In this document: positions 10,831 to 22,100 of the stretch, one piece after another
Numbering within the stretch: the first letter of the stretch is position 1
How the letters are laid out: each line of letters opens with the position of its first letter
Origin: Prorocentrum cordatum
Taxonomy: Eukaryota; Sar; Dinophyceae; Prorocentrales; Prorocentraceae
Length of the DNA: 64,000 nt
Assembly (NCBI GenBank): GCA_963575745.1
Contig: CAUYUJ010004780.1
Span: 62,001-126,000, forward strand
Reading direction: 5' to 3'
The notes under the pieces: generated by a model
The model's input: the letters and a program-made list of their open reading frames with translations, nothing else
What the model was told of the DNA's origin: nothing
The model's database searches: none
Program-made: the position numbers and the translations under genes

Positions 10831-11757
10831 AGACCTGAAGAGGCACAGATCACATATTTCCATTGGAGTTTGAAATATTCTTGCATTGGCTACTCTTCGG
10901 CCTTCCGACCGCCTGGCCCAAGAGGCCCCCAAGTTCACCCCGAGATCGCCGAAGAGGCTTCCAAGATGGCCCTTGTGACGGCCCAAGGTGTAGATGTTCT
11001 CGCGGTAGTCCTCGCCAGAGGTACTCGCGTTGGGCTCTACAATCTCACGATGTCTGGAATGACCAATCAACTCCTTTTCTCAATCCAATATCTGCGTCGG
11101 CCGCCTCGCGCGGCTCCTCAAAACCCCGCGCGCCGGCACGGCTCAGGGAGGCCACTCCCTCGAGCCAAAACGGTAGCGGATGAGTGTTTTGCCAATTCTC
11201 CGTCAGGAGGGGAGCTTTCGCGACCAGATTAAACGGCAAAGCGTGTTCTCGCTATGATTCATGATCTTCTTCTTGTAACAGCTTCAGCTCAGGTTCGCGC
11301 GACTAATTGGCGATGTACTTATTCCTGCCATTGCCCAAATCAGTGCGCCGTTAAGCTTAGCTAAAATCACGGGAAGCAGAGAAAGCCCTGCCGGCCGGCC
11401 GGGAGGGGGCGCCCGGGAGGGCGCGCGCACGCGGCGGGCGGGGCACTCTTTTACTCGGGCGAACGTGGCCACAACAGCTTCGGAGTCACTGACGTCAGGC
11501 GGCGGCGCGACAGCAACGCGGCGGCAACGCAGGGGCGATGACTAAATCAACTCCCCCCGCGGCCTCCCTGGCGCGCTCTGCTCGCCAGGGCGGGCATTAG
11601 GACGAATTGCGTTCATATGGCGGCCCGTCTCGCCGCGCCTGGCAGGCAGCTCGCCCGCTACCCGGCTCGCAGCGATCCGAGACGCTCGGCGCATAGCACG
11701 GATGCGTCGAGGGGGACACTCGCAGAATAGCTGCGAGCGCCCCTCCTTCTCTCCCAC
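10831..11757. other. Stretch without a recognised gene
   Basis: Several 60-100 codon frames occur on the minus strand (10792-11070, 11045-11239), none recognisable. A weak spliced-leader-like string at 11159-11179 is discussed under rejected items. Confidence 0.35.
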
Positions 11758-12495
11758 TCAGCCCCAGGTCCAATCGCCGCGTCCCCAGCTGCCGTAGCCT
11801 TGCCAGTTGCCTGAGCCCCAGCTCCAAGACGACCGCCAATTGTCGGCGTTCTCGCGCCATGGCGGAGCGGGGCCCGCGTGCTGCCGTGAGGTGTCGGCAT
11901 TGTCGCGCCATGGCGGAATGAGATTCGCGTTATGCTGTGAATCTCTCTCGGCCGGTGGCCCCGGTGCCGTGGCGGAACTTGTTGAGGCAGCGCCCGATCT
12001 TGGATAAAGATCCCACTGCGTCGAGTTTGCTGCTCGGCGACGACGAAATTCCTGTCGATCGTCTGGCGCGCGACTGATTCGCCTCATAGCCCCTCCACCG
12101 TCATTCCAGGCCACCTCGCGCGTGCCTTTGACGTTGTCGGTCGTTATTGCTGCCGCGGGGCGGCCCTCAGGCCGCGCGGAGTTGGGCCTCTTTTCACCTT
12201 TGGCTGACTGCGCTCCAGGGTAGGCATCCGCGCCGACATAATCAGAGGGAGCCTGAGCGCCAGGTTCCCGCGCGGTCGGCACTGGAGGTGCCGGGAAATC
12301 CACTGGGGGCCAGTGCTCCGTCAGTTCCCGCCCCATTTCGGCTTTCAAGGCAGTGAGCGGCTGGACCTCGGCGCTCCGCCTGGACTCGATGCACCACTCA
12401 GACCAACCCATGCTGGGCTCGTCGAGGTCGCGGCCCCTTGGGAAAGCGTAGTCCCAGTCGAACGGTTCGAGGATGGCACAGCCCTCCCCTTCCAT
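11758..12495 (-). CDS. Unrecognised 245-aa protein with Trp/Gly-rich C-terminus
   Basis: A complete reading frame: the ATG at 12495 is the first Met after an in-frame TGA a few codons upstream, and the frame ends in TGA at 11758. I do not recognise a family. The N-terminal third is acidic and aromatic (EPFDWDYAFPRGRDLDEP). The middle is Pro/Ala-rich and then basic (DDRQEFRRRRAAN). Near the C-terminus a 12-13 residue phrase is repeated ('PPWRDNADTSRQ' and 'PPWRENADNWRS'), and the last 20 or so residues are Trp, Gly, Ser, Tyr and Arg only (for example NWQGYGSWGRGDWTWG). Trp/Gly-rich tails are found in some RNA-binding and low-complexity proteins; that is analogy only. It could also be the last exon of a larger gene or a gag remnant. 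It is flanked by non-coding sequence and the 12.8-kb composite repeat, with no partner gene. Confidence 0.5.
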   Translation of the reverse strand: MEGEGCAILEPFDWDYAFPRGRDLDEPSMGWSEWCIESRRSAEVQPLTALKAEMGRELTEHWPPVDFPAPPVPTAREPGAQAPSDYVGADAYPGAQSAKGEKRPNSARPEGRPAAAITTDNVKGTREVAWNDGGGAMRRISRAPDDRQEFRRRRAANSTQWDLYPRSGAASTSSATAPGPPAERDSQHNANLIPPWRDNADTSRQHAGPAPPWRENADNWRSSWSWGSGNWQGYGSWGRGDWTWG

Positions 12496-12837
12496 AATCC
12501 TCCTGCCGATGTACGGTCACCATGTCCTCGAACAAAAACAACAGAATTACTGCCAGTAGCGGGCGTCTTGAGGTGTAAGTTTTGGAATTTGATCCACCTT
12601 TGCCCCAGCTTCTTGGCCTTCCCCAGTTAGTTGGGGTTCCATTGCTCCGGCAGCTCGTCGTCTGCAGACTTTGGTTGCCAGGCGAATACAGTCATGATGT
12701 TGCTGTTGAACGCGGTCTTGCCCTGCAGGCCCTTCTCTCGACGGTACCTTCTTTACCTGTGTTTTTCCATGTGTCGAATTTGCAGGCGGTCTGAATCGCG
12801 ACCCTTCAATCTCTCCCCAGCACCCTGCGCCTCGGAG
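12496..12837. other. Spacer, no supported gene
   Basis: Less GC-rich than its surroundings. No motif-bearing frame. It ends where the 90-bp repeat array begins. Confidence 0.35.
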
Positions 12838-13375
12838 CCTCGGTGGAGCTCCCTTTGGGGCCCCGAACCTTCTGAGGGATGCGCCAAAATGGAGCGGGGC
12901 CGCCATGCGAACCCTGCCACTGGGGTCTTCGGTGGAGCTCCACATGGGACCACGAACCGTGTGAGGGGTGCACCACCATGGGGCTGGGCCGCCATGCGAA
13001 CCCTGCAACTGGGGCTTTCGGTGGAGCGGGCCACGAACCGTGTGAGGGGTGCGCCAAAATACGGGGCCGCCACGCGAAACCTGCCACTGGGACCTTCGGT
13101 GAAGCCCCTATGGGGGCCACGAACCGTGTGAGGGGCGCGCCAAAACGGGACGGGGCTGCCAAGTGAACCCTGCCACCGGGGCCTCTGGGGCCACGAACCG
13201 TGTGAGGGGTGCGCTACAATGGAGCGGGGCCGCCATGCGCACCCTGCCACTGGGGCCTGCCACGAGCCGTGTGAGGGGTGCGCCAGAACGGAGCGGGGCC
13301 GCCAAGCGAACCCTGCCAGTGGGGCCTTCGGTGGAGCTCCCTATGGGGCCACGAAGCGCTGCGCAGGGTGGGTGT
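12838..13375 (+). repeat. 90-bp tandem repeat array (composite repeat, block 1)
   Basis: About six to seven units, each containing 'GGGGCCACGAACCGTG', 'GAGGGGTGCGCCA', 'GGGGCCGCCATGCGAACC' and 'CTTCGGTGGAGCTCCC'. Some units lack the last quarter. The block ends with the junction phrase 'GAAGCGCTGCGCAGGGTGGG' at 13351-13370, then a purine tract. The frames that stay open through it reflect a unit length divisible by three. Confidence 0.95.
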
Positions 13376-13645
13376 AACGCAGGGAGGAAGGCGGAGGGGG
13401 AGGAGGGAGGAGGGGGAGGAGGAGGGAGGAAGGAGGAGGGGAACGCGGGGACCGTCTCTTCAAAACGAGGACCCAACACCACAGGATGGTCGGGAATAAC
13501 TATTACACTCGTATTCTGATCGCTAACATGGGGCCATGTAGTGTGGAACAACGCGCGGGTGACACGTGCCACCCCGAAAACCGCAAGATGAAATTATCAT
13601 GGCGAAGGACCCAACCATACGCAAGTGTGAAAAACGCAAGGCAGG
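13376..13645 (+). repeat. Purine tract and end/start modules of the composite repeat
   Basis: A GGA-rich tract (13378-13440) is followed by the end module 'ACCGTCTCTTCAAAACGAGG', 'ACCCAACACCACAGGATGG', a unit containing 'GGGGCCATGTAGTGTGGAA' and 'CGGGTGACACGTG', then the start module 'GGACCCAACCATACGCAAG' of the next array. The same order recurs at 15.0-15.43 kb. Confidence 0.85.
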
Positions 13646-13654
13646 TGGGACGAA

Positions 13655-14991
13655 GCAAAGGGAATTCCCAATGGGGCCACGAACCGTGTGAGGGGTGCGC
13701 CACCATGGGGCGGGGCCGCCATGCGAGCCCTGCCACTGGGGCCTTCGGTGGAGCTACCCATGGGGCCACGAACCGTCGGAGGGGTGCGCCAAAATGGGGT
13801 GGGGCCGCCATGTAAACCCTGCCGCTGGGGTCTTTGGTGGAGCTTCCTATGAGGCCACGAACCGTGTGAGGGGGGCGCTACCATGGAGCGGGGCCGCCAT
13901 GCGAACTCTGCCACTGGGACTTTCGGTGAAGCTCCCTGTGGGGCCACGAACCGCGCGAGGGGTGCGCCAAAATGGGGTGGGGCCGCCATGCGAACCCTGC
14001 CACTGGGGCCTTCGGTGGAGCCACGAACCGTGTGAGGGGTGCGCGACCGTGGGGCGGGGCCGCCATGCGAACCCTGCCACTGGGGCCTTCGATGGAGTTC
14101 CCTATGGGGCCACGAACCGTGTGAGGATGCGCCAAAATGAGGTGGGGCCGCCATTCGAACCCTGCCACGGGGGACTTCGGTGGAACTCCCTATGGAATAA
14201 CGAACCGTGTGAGGGGTGCGCCACCATGGAGCGGGGCCGCCATGCGAACCCTGCCACTGGGGCCTCCGGTGGAGCTCCGTATGGGGCCACGAACGGTGAG
14301 AGGGGTGCGCCACCATGGGGCGGGGCCGCAATGCGAACCCTGCCACCGGGGCCTTCGGTGGAGCTCCCTATGGGGCTACGAACCGTGTGAGGGTGCGCCA
14401 TAATGAGGAGAGGCCGCCATTCGAACCCTGCCACTGGGGACTTCGGTGGAGCTCCGTATGGGGCCACGAACCGTGTGAAGGGTTCGCCAAATGGGGCGGG
14501 GCCGCCATGCGAACCCTGCAACTGGGGCCTTCGGTGGAGCTCCGCATGGGGCCACGAACCGTGCGAGGGTGCGCCAAAATGAAGCTGGGCCGCCATGCGA
14601 ACCCTGCCACTGGGGCCTTCAGCCACGAACCGTGTGAGAGGTGCGCCAAAAATGCAAAAATGAAGCGGGGCCGCCATGCGAACCCTGCCACTGGGGCCTT
14701 CGGTGGAGCTCCCTATGGGACAACGAACTGTGCAAGGGGTACGCCAAAACGCGAGGCCGCCATGCGAACCCTGCCACCGGGGCCTTCGGTGGAACTCCCT
14801 ATGGAATAACGAACCGTGTGAGGGTGCGCCAAAATGCGGGGCCGCCTGCCACTGGGGCCTTCGGTAGAGCTCCACGAACCGTATGAGGGGTGCGCCAGAA
14901 CGCGGGGCCGACATGCGAACCCTGCCAGTGGGGCCTTCGGTGGAGCTCCCTATGGGGCCACGAAGCGCTGCGCAGGGTGGGTGAAACGCAG

Positions 14992-14992
<1 letters not shown>
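13655..14992 (+). repeat. 90-bp tandem repeat array (composite repeat, block 2)
   Basis: About 15-16 units of the same repeat. Spacing of the ACGAACCGT phrase is about 90 bases (13680, 13770, 13859, 13949), with shortened units near 14025, 14625 and 14870. It again terminates in 'GAAGCGCTGCGCAGGGTGGG' (14963-14982). No gene. Confidence 0.95.
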
Positions 14993-15039
<47 letters not shown>

Positions 15040-15140
15040 GGAGGAGGAGGAGGAGGAGGAGGAGGAGGAGGAGGAGGAGGAGGAGGAGGAGGAGGAGGAG
15101 GAGGAGGAGGAGGGAGGAGGGGGAGGAGGGAAAGGAAGGA
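14993..15140. repeat. TGA then GGA trinucleotide tract
   Basis: About 15 TGA/ATG units change abruptly into about 25 GGA units. It occupies the same slot as the GGA tract of block 1, so the tract type differs between copies of one composite. Confidence 0.95.
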
Positions 15141-15432
15141 ATGAGGGAGGAACGCGGGGACCGTTTCTTCAAAACAAGGACCCAACACCACAGGATGGTT
15201 AAGGAAAAAACTTGTTTCACTCCTATTCTGGACGCCAACATGAGGCCACGCAGTGTGAAACAACACGCGGGTGACACGTCTCACGCCGATAACCGCGTGA
15301 GAATGAACAAATTGTCATTCGTAGTTTGGACGCCAACATGGGGCCATACTATGTGAAACAACACGCAGGCGACACGCGTCACCCCGAAAACCGCGCGAGG
15401 AAAACTATTGTTTCTCTAGTATTATGGTCGCC
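15141..15432 (+). repeat. End module of composite repeat, internally duplicated
   Basis: Contains 'GGGGACCGTTTCTTCAAAAC' and two copies of a 98-bp unit starting 'GGACGCCAACATG' (about 15230 and 15328). Each copy carries a 'TGTGAAACAACACGC' phrase. Confidence 0.85.
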
Positions 15433-15438
15433 ACGCCC

Positions 15439-15448
15439 GGTCGTAGCA

Positions 15449-15491
<43 letters not shown>

Positions 15492-15770
15492 AGAGACGAA
15501 CGACGCGCTGCGGATGCACCATGGGAAGGGGGCGGGTGCTGCGCGGGCTCGCCTTAGCAACGACGCGACGACGACGACGACGAACACCCACGAACGCCGC
15601 GCTGCGGATGCACCGTAAGGGAGGTAGGGGGGGAGGTTGCGCGGGCCCGCCGTAGCAACGACACGCGACGATGACGACGACGCCGACGACGCAACGACGA
15701 CGCAACGACGACGACGACGAATGGCGACTGACTCCTGACGACTGACGACGACGACGAACGACGACGAGCT
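15439..15770. repeat. ACG microsatellites with about 100-bp duplicated spacer
   Basis: ACG runs at 15449-15490, 15561-15582 and 15657-15770 are separated by related spacers. 'GCGCTGCGGATGCACC' occurs at 15505-15520 and 15599-15614, and 'TAGCAACGAC' precedes each run. It is effectively an ACG array broken by a repeated GC-rich spacer. Confidence 0.85.
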
Positions 15771-16373
15771 GTCCACATGTTGGCATACGGCACGCAACTG
15801 GGGGACCTGGGAGGGGGCAGGCGGGAGGAAGCTGGGTCGATTGGGGGCGGGCGGGGGGGGGGGGACATGGGGAGGCGTGGGGGGGGGCGAATGGGAAGGT
15901 GGGAGGCGGCAGGAGGAGGAGTCTAATTTGAATTATAATTCTGTCAAGTGCGCGGTCCTTCTCTAGGAAGGCCGCTTAGCAAAAACTGTACAGGTCGGGG
16001 AAAACAGACCCCGACTTCGGGGGAAGCCCCCGAGACAAACGAGACAGCACCGCACGTCCAGCCGCGGTGGGTCGCCCGCACCCCTTCTCGAGGGTGCGAG
16101 GGGGGTTCGCAGTGCAGAACCCCCCGCAAATCTCACAATGCAAAACGCCTCGCAGCACCGCCAGCTGGTGCGAGGAGTCGCACACGCCCGCCAGAAGGTG
16201 ATCGAGCGCTCCTCCACACAGCGCAGAAGGTCCCAAATCATCGGGAGAGTGGCGGCAATATCACCGTCCAGGGGTGCGAGCTGGGAGGGCTTGAATTCGT
16301 CGAGCAATCTGACTCCGAGGCTTACAGGGGTCAGGCCAAAACTCAAAAAGCTTCCCTCGCAAGGGAAATCCTC
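15771..16373. other. Stretch without a supported gene
   Basis: Several small inverted repeats (for example GGGTGCGAG phrases) and G-rich runs near 15850. No coherent protein frame. Confidence 0.35.
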
Positions 16374-16520
16374 GGGAGGAGGAGGAGGATTAGGATGAGG
16401 AGGAAGAGGAAAAGGAGGAGGAAGAGGAGGAGGAGGAGGAGAAGGGGAAGGAGGGGGTGGAGGAGGACGAAGAGGAAGTGGAAGATAATGAGGAGAAGGA
16501 GGCGAAGAAGGTAACGCGAG
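16374..16520. repeat. GGA/GAA purine tract
   Basis: Irregular GGA, GAA and GAT triplets, purine-rich on plus, resembling the tract at 3.1-3.4 kb. Confidence 0.85.
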
Positions 16521-16856
16521 GTGGGAGGAGATGGGAGGACGCGGGGAGAGGTTGGAGGACGTTGGAAGACTCGGGGGGGGACGTTGGAAGAGAGGGGTTC
16601 GGATGAACACCTTCACACACGCAGCGCGCAGCGCTTGCGTGCCCACAACAGCCGCCAGGGCGCCAGGGCCGCAGGGCTCAGATCCGCCGCCGTGCCTTCA
16701 TGGCAGAGGCGTGTTAGAATGCCTGTGAACTGTCCTGTAGCGTTTCTGTGGAATTTCTCAGGGCCACCCCCTTCCTCACGCTGGGCCACATGCGCCGCGC
16801 CCTGCTCCCGAAGCCCCGTCGGCGCCAAGACATGCCCCCGGCGCCCACCGAGGAGT

Positions 16857-17035
16857 CCAAGATGGCGGCCAACATGGCCCAAGCAGGCCAACAAGGCTGC
16901 CAGGATGGCCCAAATACCGATTCAAGACGACTCAAGATGCAAAGCGTCAAGATGGCCTCGAAACGGCCCAAGCGGCTTCCAAGACGGCCCGAAACAGTTC
17001 CAAGAGAGCGTCGAGGAAGAAATCCTCCAGGATGG
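16857..17035. repeat. Degenerate 21-bp family block
   Basis: Plus-orientation phrases 'CCAAGATGGCGGCC', 'CAAGATGGCCTCG' and 'CCAAGACGGCCC' occur as in the other blocks. The flanking 16.5-16.86 and 17.04-17.42 kb segments show nothing I can name. Confidence 0.7.
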
Positions 17036-17422
17036 AGGGTTGAGGAATCCTCCAGAAACCAACAGGGTCCGTCATCGCCCCTGGGATTTCTGTTGGGCCC
17101 TGGGCACGGGGGTATGCCTCCAATTTGGGGGTACGGCCGCAATATGAAATTATTCTTACTCCGGGCGCCTGCGGCGGAGTTCGGAGGAATGGAGGGCTGG
17201 AATTCAATTTGGAAGAGATTCCCAAGAACATCTGCGAAACAAACTCGAACGAACCTGGTCTTACGCGAGCGCCAGCTACTTGGCGGCCTGGGGCGAAGCG
17301 AGGATGGAGGATGGGATAAAAAGGGCTGGCGAGAGAGGAGAGCAGAAACAGCGGTAGAAGAAGGAATCAGGGGGGAAGAACGGCACCGAGGAGGGTGGAA
17401 GGGGAAGCGGCCCAACAACGCC

Positions 17423-17647
17423 TCATGATGGCCCAGATGCAGGAGCATCGTCCGCGCGAGCGACAACCCCGATGACCTTCTTACGGTGGCGGTGGATGGC
17501 GGGCTCTGCTTTACGCGCGTCGAACCCTGCTGCAATCGCGGTGCGCTGCAAAAGCTCTTGAAACCGCAGCGCCGCTTCTCGGGGCCCGCAAAGAGACTCC
17601 TTGAGCTCCCGCACGAAGTCGCGTTCCATACTATACTCGGGGGGCAT
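17423..17647 (-). pseudogene. Copia reverse transcriptase fragment (motif C region)
   Basis: The minus-strand frame matches the part of the Copia RT (RVT_2) domain running from the substrate-grip segment to the catalytic turn. 'LKESLCGPREAALRFQELLQ' corresponds to the usual 'LYG.RxA...W/F' segment, and 'KKVIGVVARADD' sits where the 'V.V.HGDD' catalytic box is expected. The two aspartates (DD) are kept but the preceding His-Gly are replaced by Arg-Ala. The fragment is short, has no flanking RT on this strand, and adjoins a plus-strand RT fragment (17.7-18.85 kb), so an inversion or independent insertions happened. Dead remnant. Confidence 0.6.
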
Positions 17648-17689
17648 CTCCGCGCAGATCTCCGCGCCCGGGAGACGACGCGCATGTCT

Positions 17690-18391
17690 GCGGGGCGCCG
17701 GTCGAGAGCAACCGCTACAACAAGCAGCTGCTCCCGGCTATGGAAGGCATCCCGTTGGACACCGAGGCGGCGAACGCGTCGGCGCCCGCGGTCGCAAGGC
17801 AGCTGCCCGATCTCAGCCTGCCGAAGCTGCCCAGGCTGCAGCGGCCCGGAGCAGGAGGGGCAGCCGGCACCGCCGAGGCACGAGGACCGCCCGGAGGCCG
17901 AGGAGGGGGGCAAGACTGGCCCCGAGCGAGAGGCGGATGCAAGCGACGCCATGGACGAGGACGTCGAGAACGCCCCCGAGTCGGTCCAGAAGAGGCCAAG
18001 ATGATGCCCAGTGACCCGAGCCCTTCCAGGCCCGATGCCGGAGGATTTCACTCTTGGATTCAGTGGATGCCTTGGTAGCAGCTGCCGACACTCCAACTGT
18101 TGCAGGCAGAGGAGGGGGTTGCCTCCCAACCCGCCGCGCGGCAAGCGGGCAAGCGGCGATGGGCAAGCGTCCGCTCCAGAGGCAGTGAACCAGATAGCTC
18201 GACTGGCAAGCGGGCCAGCGACGAAGCACTAGCTGCGGGCAAGGCAGCGCCCAAGGAGCGCGAAGTGCGCGAAGACATGGTCGGCAACGTGGCGACGATC
18301 ATGAACGTGACCGAGCTGGGCTTCGAGGATGGCACGGAGCTTTGCAGGCCGTGCGGGCTCGGCCCGAACTTCGAGCTGCCAGAGGAAGCCT

Positions 18392-18437
<46 letters not shown>

Positions 18438-18849
18438 CCACGACGAAGACGACGACGACGACGACTTCGACGACGACGACGACGACGACGGCCAGCTCCT
18501 CGACCTGGGCGCGGTCCACGAGGGGATCAAGCGCGAGGTGAAGTTTATGGAGTCTCTCGGTGTTGGAGAGCCAATGCCACGATCTGCGGTAAGGATGTTG
18601 TGGGGCACGCACTGGTGCCACAGGGAAACAAGCGAAGGCGTTGGAAGTAGCCTCGCCGTCAAGCAGTTCAAAGATGCGCAGGCCTGTAACTACTTTGCCT
18701 ACGCACCGCGCGCAGAAGCTGTGAGGGCGCTGATGGCGGCGGCGCTCCTGCTGAGGCGCGTCGTCGCGGCGACGGACTTCAGCGCGGGCTTCGCGCGCGC
18801 GCGCCAACTTCGGCCGTCCCGGGCAGTCGGGGTCCCGAAAAGGCGAGGT
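17690..18849 (+). pseudogene. Copia linker and N-terminal reverse transcriptase fragment with Asp repeat
   Basis: From about 18100 the plus frame shows the start of a Copia RT domain: 'AVHEGIKREVKFMESLGVGE', then 'WGTHWCHRE', 'VKQFKDAQACNYFAYAPRAE' and 'RRVVAATDFSAGF', where TDFS is the first catalytic Asp region (motif A). The RT breaks off here and runs into 21-bp-family repeat at about 18.85 kb, so motifs B and C are missing. Upstream (17.69-18.1 kb) is a Pro/Ala/Glu-rich linker with a frameshift near 17990, including 'DEDVENAPESVQKRPR', as often seen between integrase and RT. A GAC expansion at 18392-18492 inserts about 30 Asp/His/Glu residues just before the RT. Confidence 0.65.
18392..18492. 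repeat. GAC microsatellite inside the RT fragment
   Basis: GAC units interrupted by GGC, GAA and TTC, encoding a poly-Asp tract in the plus frame without breaking it. Confidence 0.95.
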
Positions 18850-18892
18850 CATCGAAAACCTTCAACAACCGATGGTCGATTAACGTTGTTGG

Positions 18893-19125
18893 CCTCCTCA
18901 GGCCCCCATGGAGGTCGTCTTGAGGCCCTTCGGGGCCGGCCGTCCTGAGCCCTTTTGGGTCGTCATGGGGGGGGGGGGGGGGGCAATATTTTGGGGGCCC
19001 TTCTGGGCCGTCTCTTGGGAGCCCTTTGGGGCTCTCTTGGGAAACTCTCGTGGCTCTCCTGGTCCTTCTTGGGGCGTTCTTGGGCCGACATTGGGCGACT
19101 TCTGGCGCCTCTCGGGCCGTGCTGG
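18893..19125. repeat. Degenerate 21-bp family, reverse orientation, with poly-G
   Basis: Phrases 'GGGCCGTCTCTTGGG' and 'GGCGTTCTTGGGCCG' are the reverse complement of the CCAAGACGGCCC family. A G run lies at 18967-18983. The block borders the left end of the 120-bp satellite through a CAA-rich microsatellite (19160-19190). Confidence 0.75.
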
Positions 19126-19195
19126 AGCGTCGGAAGCACGAAACAACGAAAACCGCAAATACCAACAACAACAGCAGCAACAACAACACCAAACC

Positions 19196-22100
19196 AGCGA
19201 CGCCTCCTGGCGCTGGCATACACGAAATAATCGAACTCGATTACTCCGTGTATCCGACACACGGAGTAGTACTTATGGGCACTCGCGGGCTCAGGTTTTC
19301 AGAACAATGGGCGTCGCCAAATTGGCCATTGCATCATTGAATCTTGATCAAAAAAAAAAAAAAAAAAAAAAACGAAACTGGCTCTGAAGGGGTGGGCAAA
19401 TTTTGGGCGCTCGCGGGATCCCATTACTCCGTGTACTGGATACGCGGAGTAATCGATCTCGATTACTCCGTGTATCCGAAGCAGATTCTAATTGGATTCG
19501 CATTGAAACCTGCATCTTGGATACATGGAGTAATCGCACTCGATTGCTTCGTGTATCGGACACACGGCGTAATCGAACGCGAGTGCTCCGTGTATCCGAG
19601 GCAGATTCTAATTGGATTCCTCTTGGCACCTGTATATTGGATACACGGAATAATCGCACTCGATTACTCCGTGTATCGGATACACGGAGTAATCGAACTC
19701 GATTACTCCGAGCATCCGAGGCAGATTCTACGTGGATTCCGATTGGAATATGTAAATTGGAAACACAGAATAATCGCACTCGGTTACTCCGTGTATCGGA
19801 TACACGGAATAATCGAACTCGATTACTCTGTGTATCCCAGGCAGATTCTAAGTTGATTCCTACTGGAACCTGTATATTGGATACACGGAATAGTCGCACC
19901 CGGATTCTCCGTGCACCGGATACACGGAGCAATCGAACTCGATTACTCCGTGTATCCGAGGCAGATTCTATTAGAATTCCAAGTGGAACCTGTATATTAG
20001 ATACACTGAATAATCGCACTCGACTACTCCGTGTATCCGATACACGGAGAAATCGAACTCCATTACTCCGTGCATCCGAGGCAGATTCTAATTTGACTTT
20101 GATTGGAACCTGTATGTTGGATACACGGAATAATACTTTTTGGGCGCTCGCAGGCTCAAGTTTCAATTAACAATCTGCGTCGCCAGAAAAAGGTATCTTA
20201 TCATTGGATTTTGTTTAAAGAATTCGCCGAACCTGGCTCTGACGGGGCAAGGAGCTTTTGGGCGCTCGCGGAATCCGATTACTCCGTGCATCGGATGCAC
20301 GGCGCAATCGCACTCGACTACTCCGTGTACCCGATACACGGAGTAATCGAACTCGATTACCCCGCGTATCCGAGGCAGATTCAAATTGGAATCCTTTTGG
20401 GACTTATATATTACATACACGGAGCAATCGCATTCGATTACTCCGTGTATCCGATGCACGGAAAAATCGAATGCAGTTACTCAGTGCGTCGGATACACTG
20501 ACTAATCGAGCGCGGTCACACCGCGTGCCCGACGCGGATTATAATTGTAATCCTGTCGGAACCTGTATATTGGATACGCGGGGTAATCGCGCTCGATTGT
20601 CCCGCGTGCCGGATACGCGGATTAACAGAGTGCGATTATCCAGTGTATCCGAGCCAGATTCTACTTGGATTCCTATTGGCACCTGTATATTGGATACACG
20701 GAAAAATCAAAGTCGATTACACTCCGTGTATCCGAGACAGGTTCTAATTGATTTCCTACTGGAGCCTGTGTATTAGATACACGGAGTAATCACACTCGAC
20801 TACTACGTGCATCGGATATACGGCGTAATCGAACTCGATTACCCCGTGTACCCGAGGCAGATTCGAATTAGATTCCTACAGGAACCTGTCTATTGGATAC
20901 ATGTAATAATTACACTCGATTGCTCAGTATATAGGATACACGGAGTAATCGAACTCGATTACTCCGTTGATCCGAGGCAGATTCTAATTGGATTCCAATT
21001 GGAACCTGTAGATTGAATACACGGAGTAATCGCACTCGATTGCTACTTGGAACCGGATACACGGAGTAACCGAACTCGATTACCCCGTGCATCCGAGGCA
21101 GATTCTAATTGGATGCCTATCAGAACCTGCATATTGGATACACGGAGTAATTGGACTCGATTGCCCCGTGTATCCGAGGTAGATTCAAATTGGAATCCCA
21201 TTGGAACCTGTATGTTGGATACACGGAGTAATCGCACCCGAATGCTCCGTGCACCGGATACACGGAGTAAACGAGTTCGATTACTCCGTGTATCCGATAC
21301 ACTGAGTGGTACGTTTGGGCGCTCGCGGGCTCTGGCTTTGACGAAAAATGAGCGTCGCCAGTAATGGTAATGTTATCGCGTGGCTTTTGTCCAGACAATT
21401 GGCCGAACCTGGCTCTGAAAGGGGTGGGCCACTTTTGGGCACTCGCGACATGGGACTACCCCGTGTATCCGAAGCTGATTCTGAGTGGATTCCAATTGGA
21501 ACCTGCATATTGGATACACGGTGCAATCGAGTCCGATTACTTAGCGCATCCGATGCACAGAGTGATCGAGTGCGATTACTCCGTGCATCCGAGGCGGATT
21601 CTAATTGGAATAGCATTGGAAACTGTAGATTGGATGGACGAGCGATCGCATTCGATTACTCCGTGTATCCGATACACGGAGTAATCGAGCTCGATTACTC
21701 CGTGTACCCGACGCAGATTCTAAGTGCATGCCAATTGGAACCTGTAGATTGGAGTCACGGAACAATCGCACTCGATTGCTACGTCTATCGGATACACTGA
21801 GTAATAAAAGTCGGTTGCTCCGTGCATCCGCGGCAGATTATAATGTGATTCCTATGGGAACCTGTAGATTGGATACGCGGGGTAATCGGACTCGATGGCT
21901 CCGTGCAACGGATACACGGGGCCATCGAACTGGATTTCTCCGTGTACCCAAGGCAGATTCTAATTTGATCTCTATTGGGACCTGTGCATTGGGTACACGG
22001 AGCATTCGGAATGATGACCCCGTATCGGATACAAGGGGTAATCGAACTCGATTACTCCGTGCATCTGGGGCAGATTCTACATGTATTCTTACTGAAACAA

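Noticed and set aside
11159-11179. Second DinoSL-like string on the minus strand
   Set aside because: Only about 16 of 21 positions match without a gap, with several mismatches in the 5' half; too weak to call.
13597-15277. Minus frames of 250-390 codons over the 90-bp arrays
   Set aside because: Translation of tandem 90-bp units (30 codons) and the GGA/TGA tract; no unique sequence.
18229-18852. 207-codon minus frame opposite the RT fragment
   Set aside because: Antisense shadow of the plus-strand Copia RT sequence; the plus frame has the recognisable motifs.
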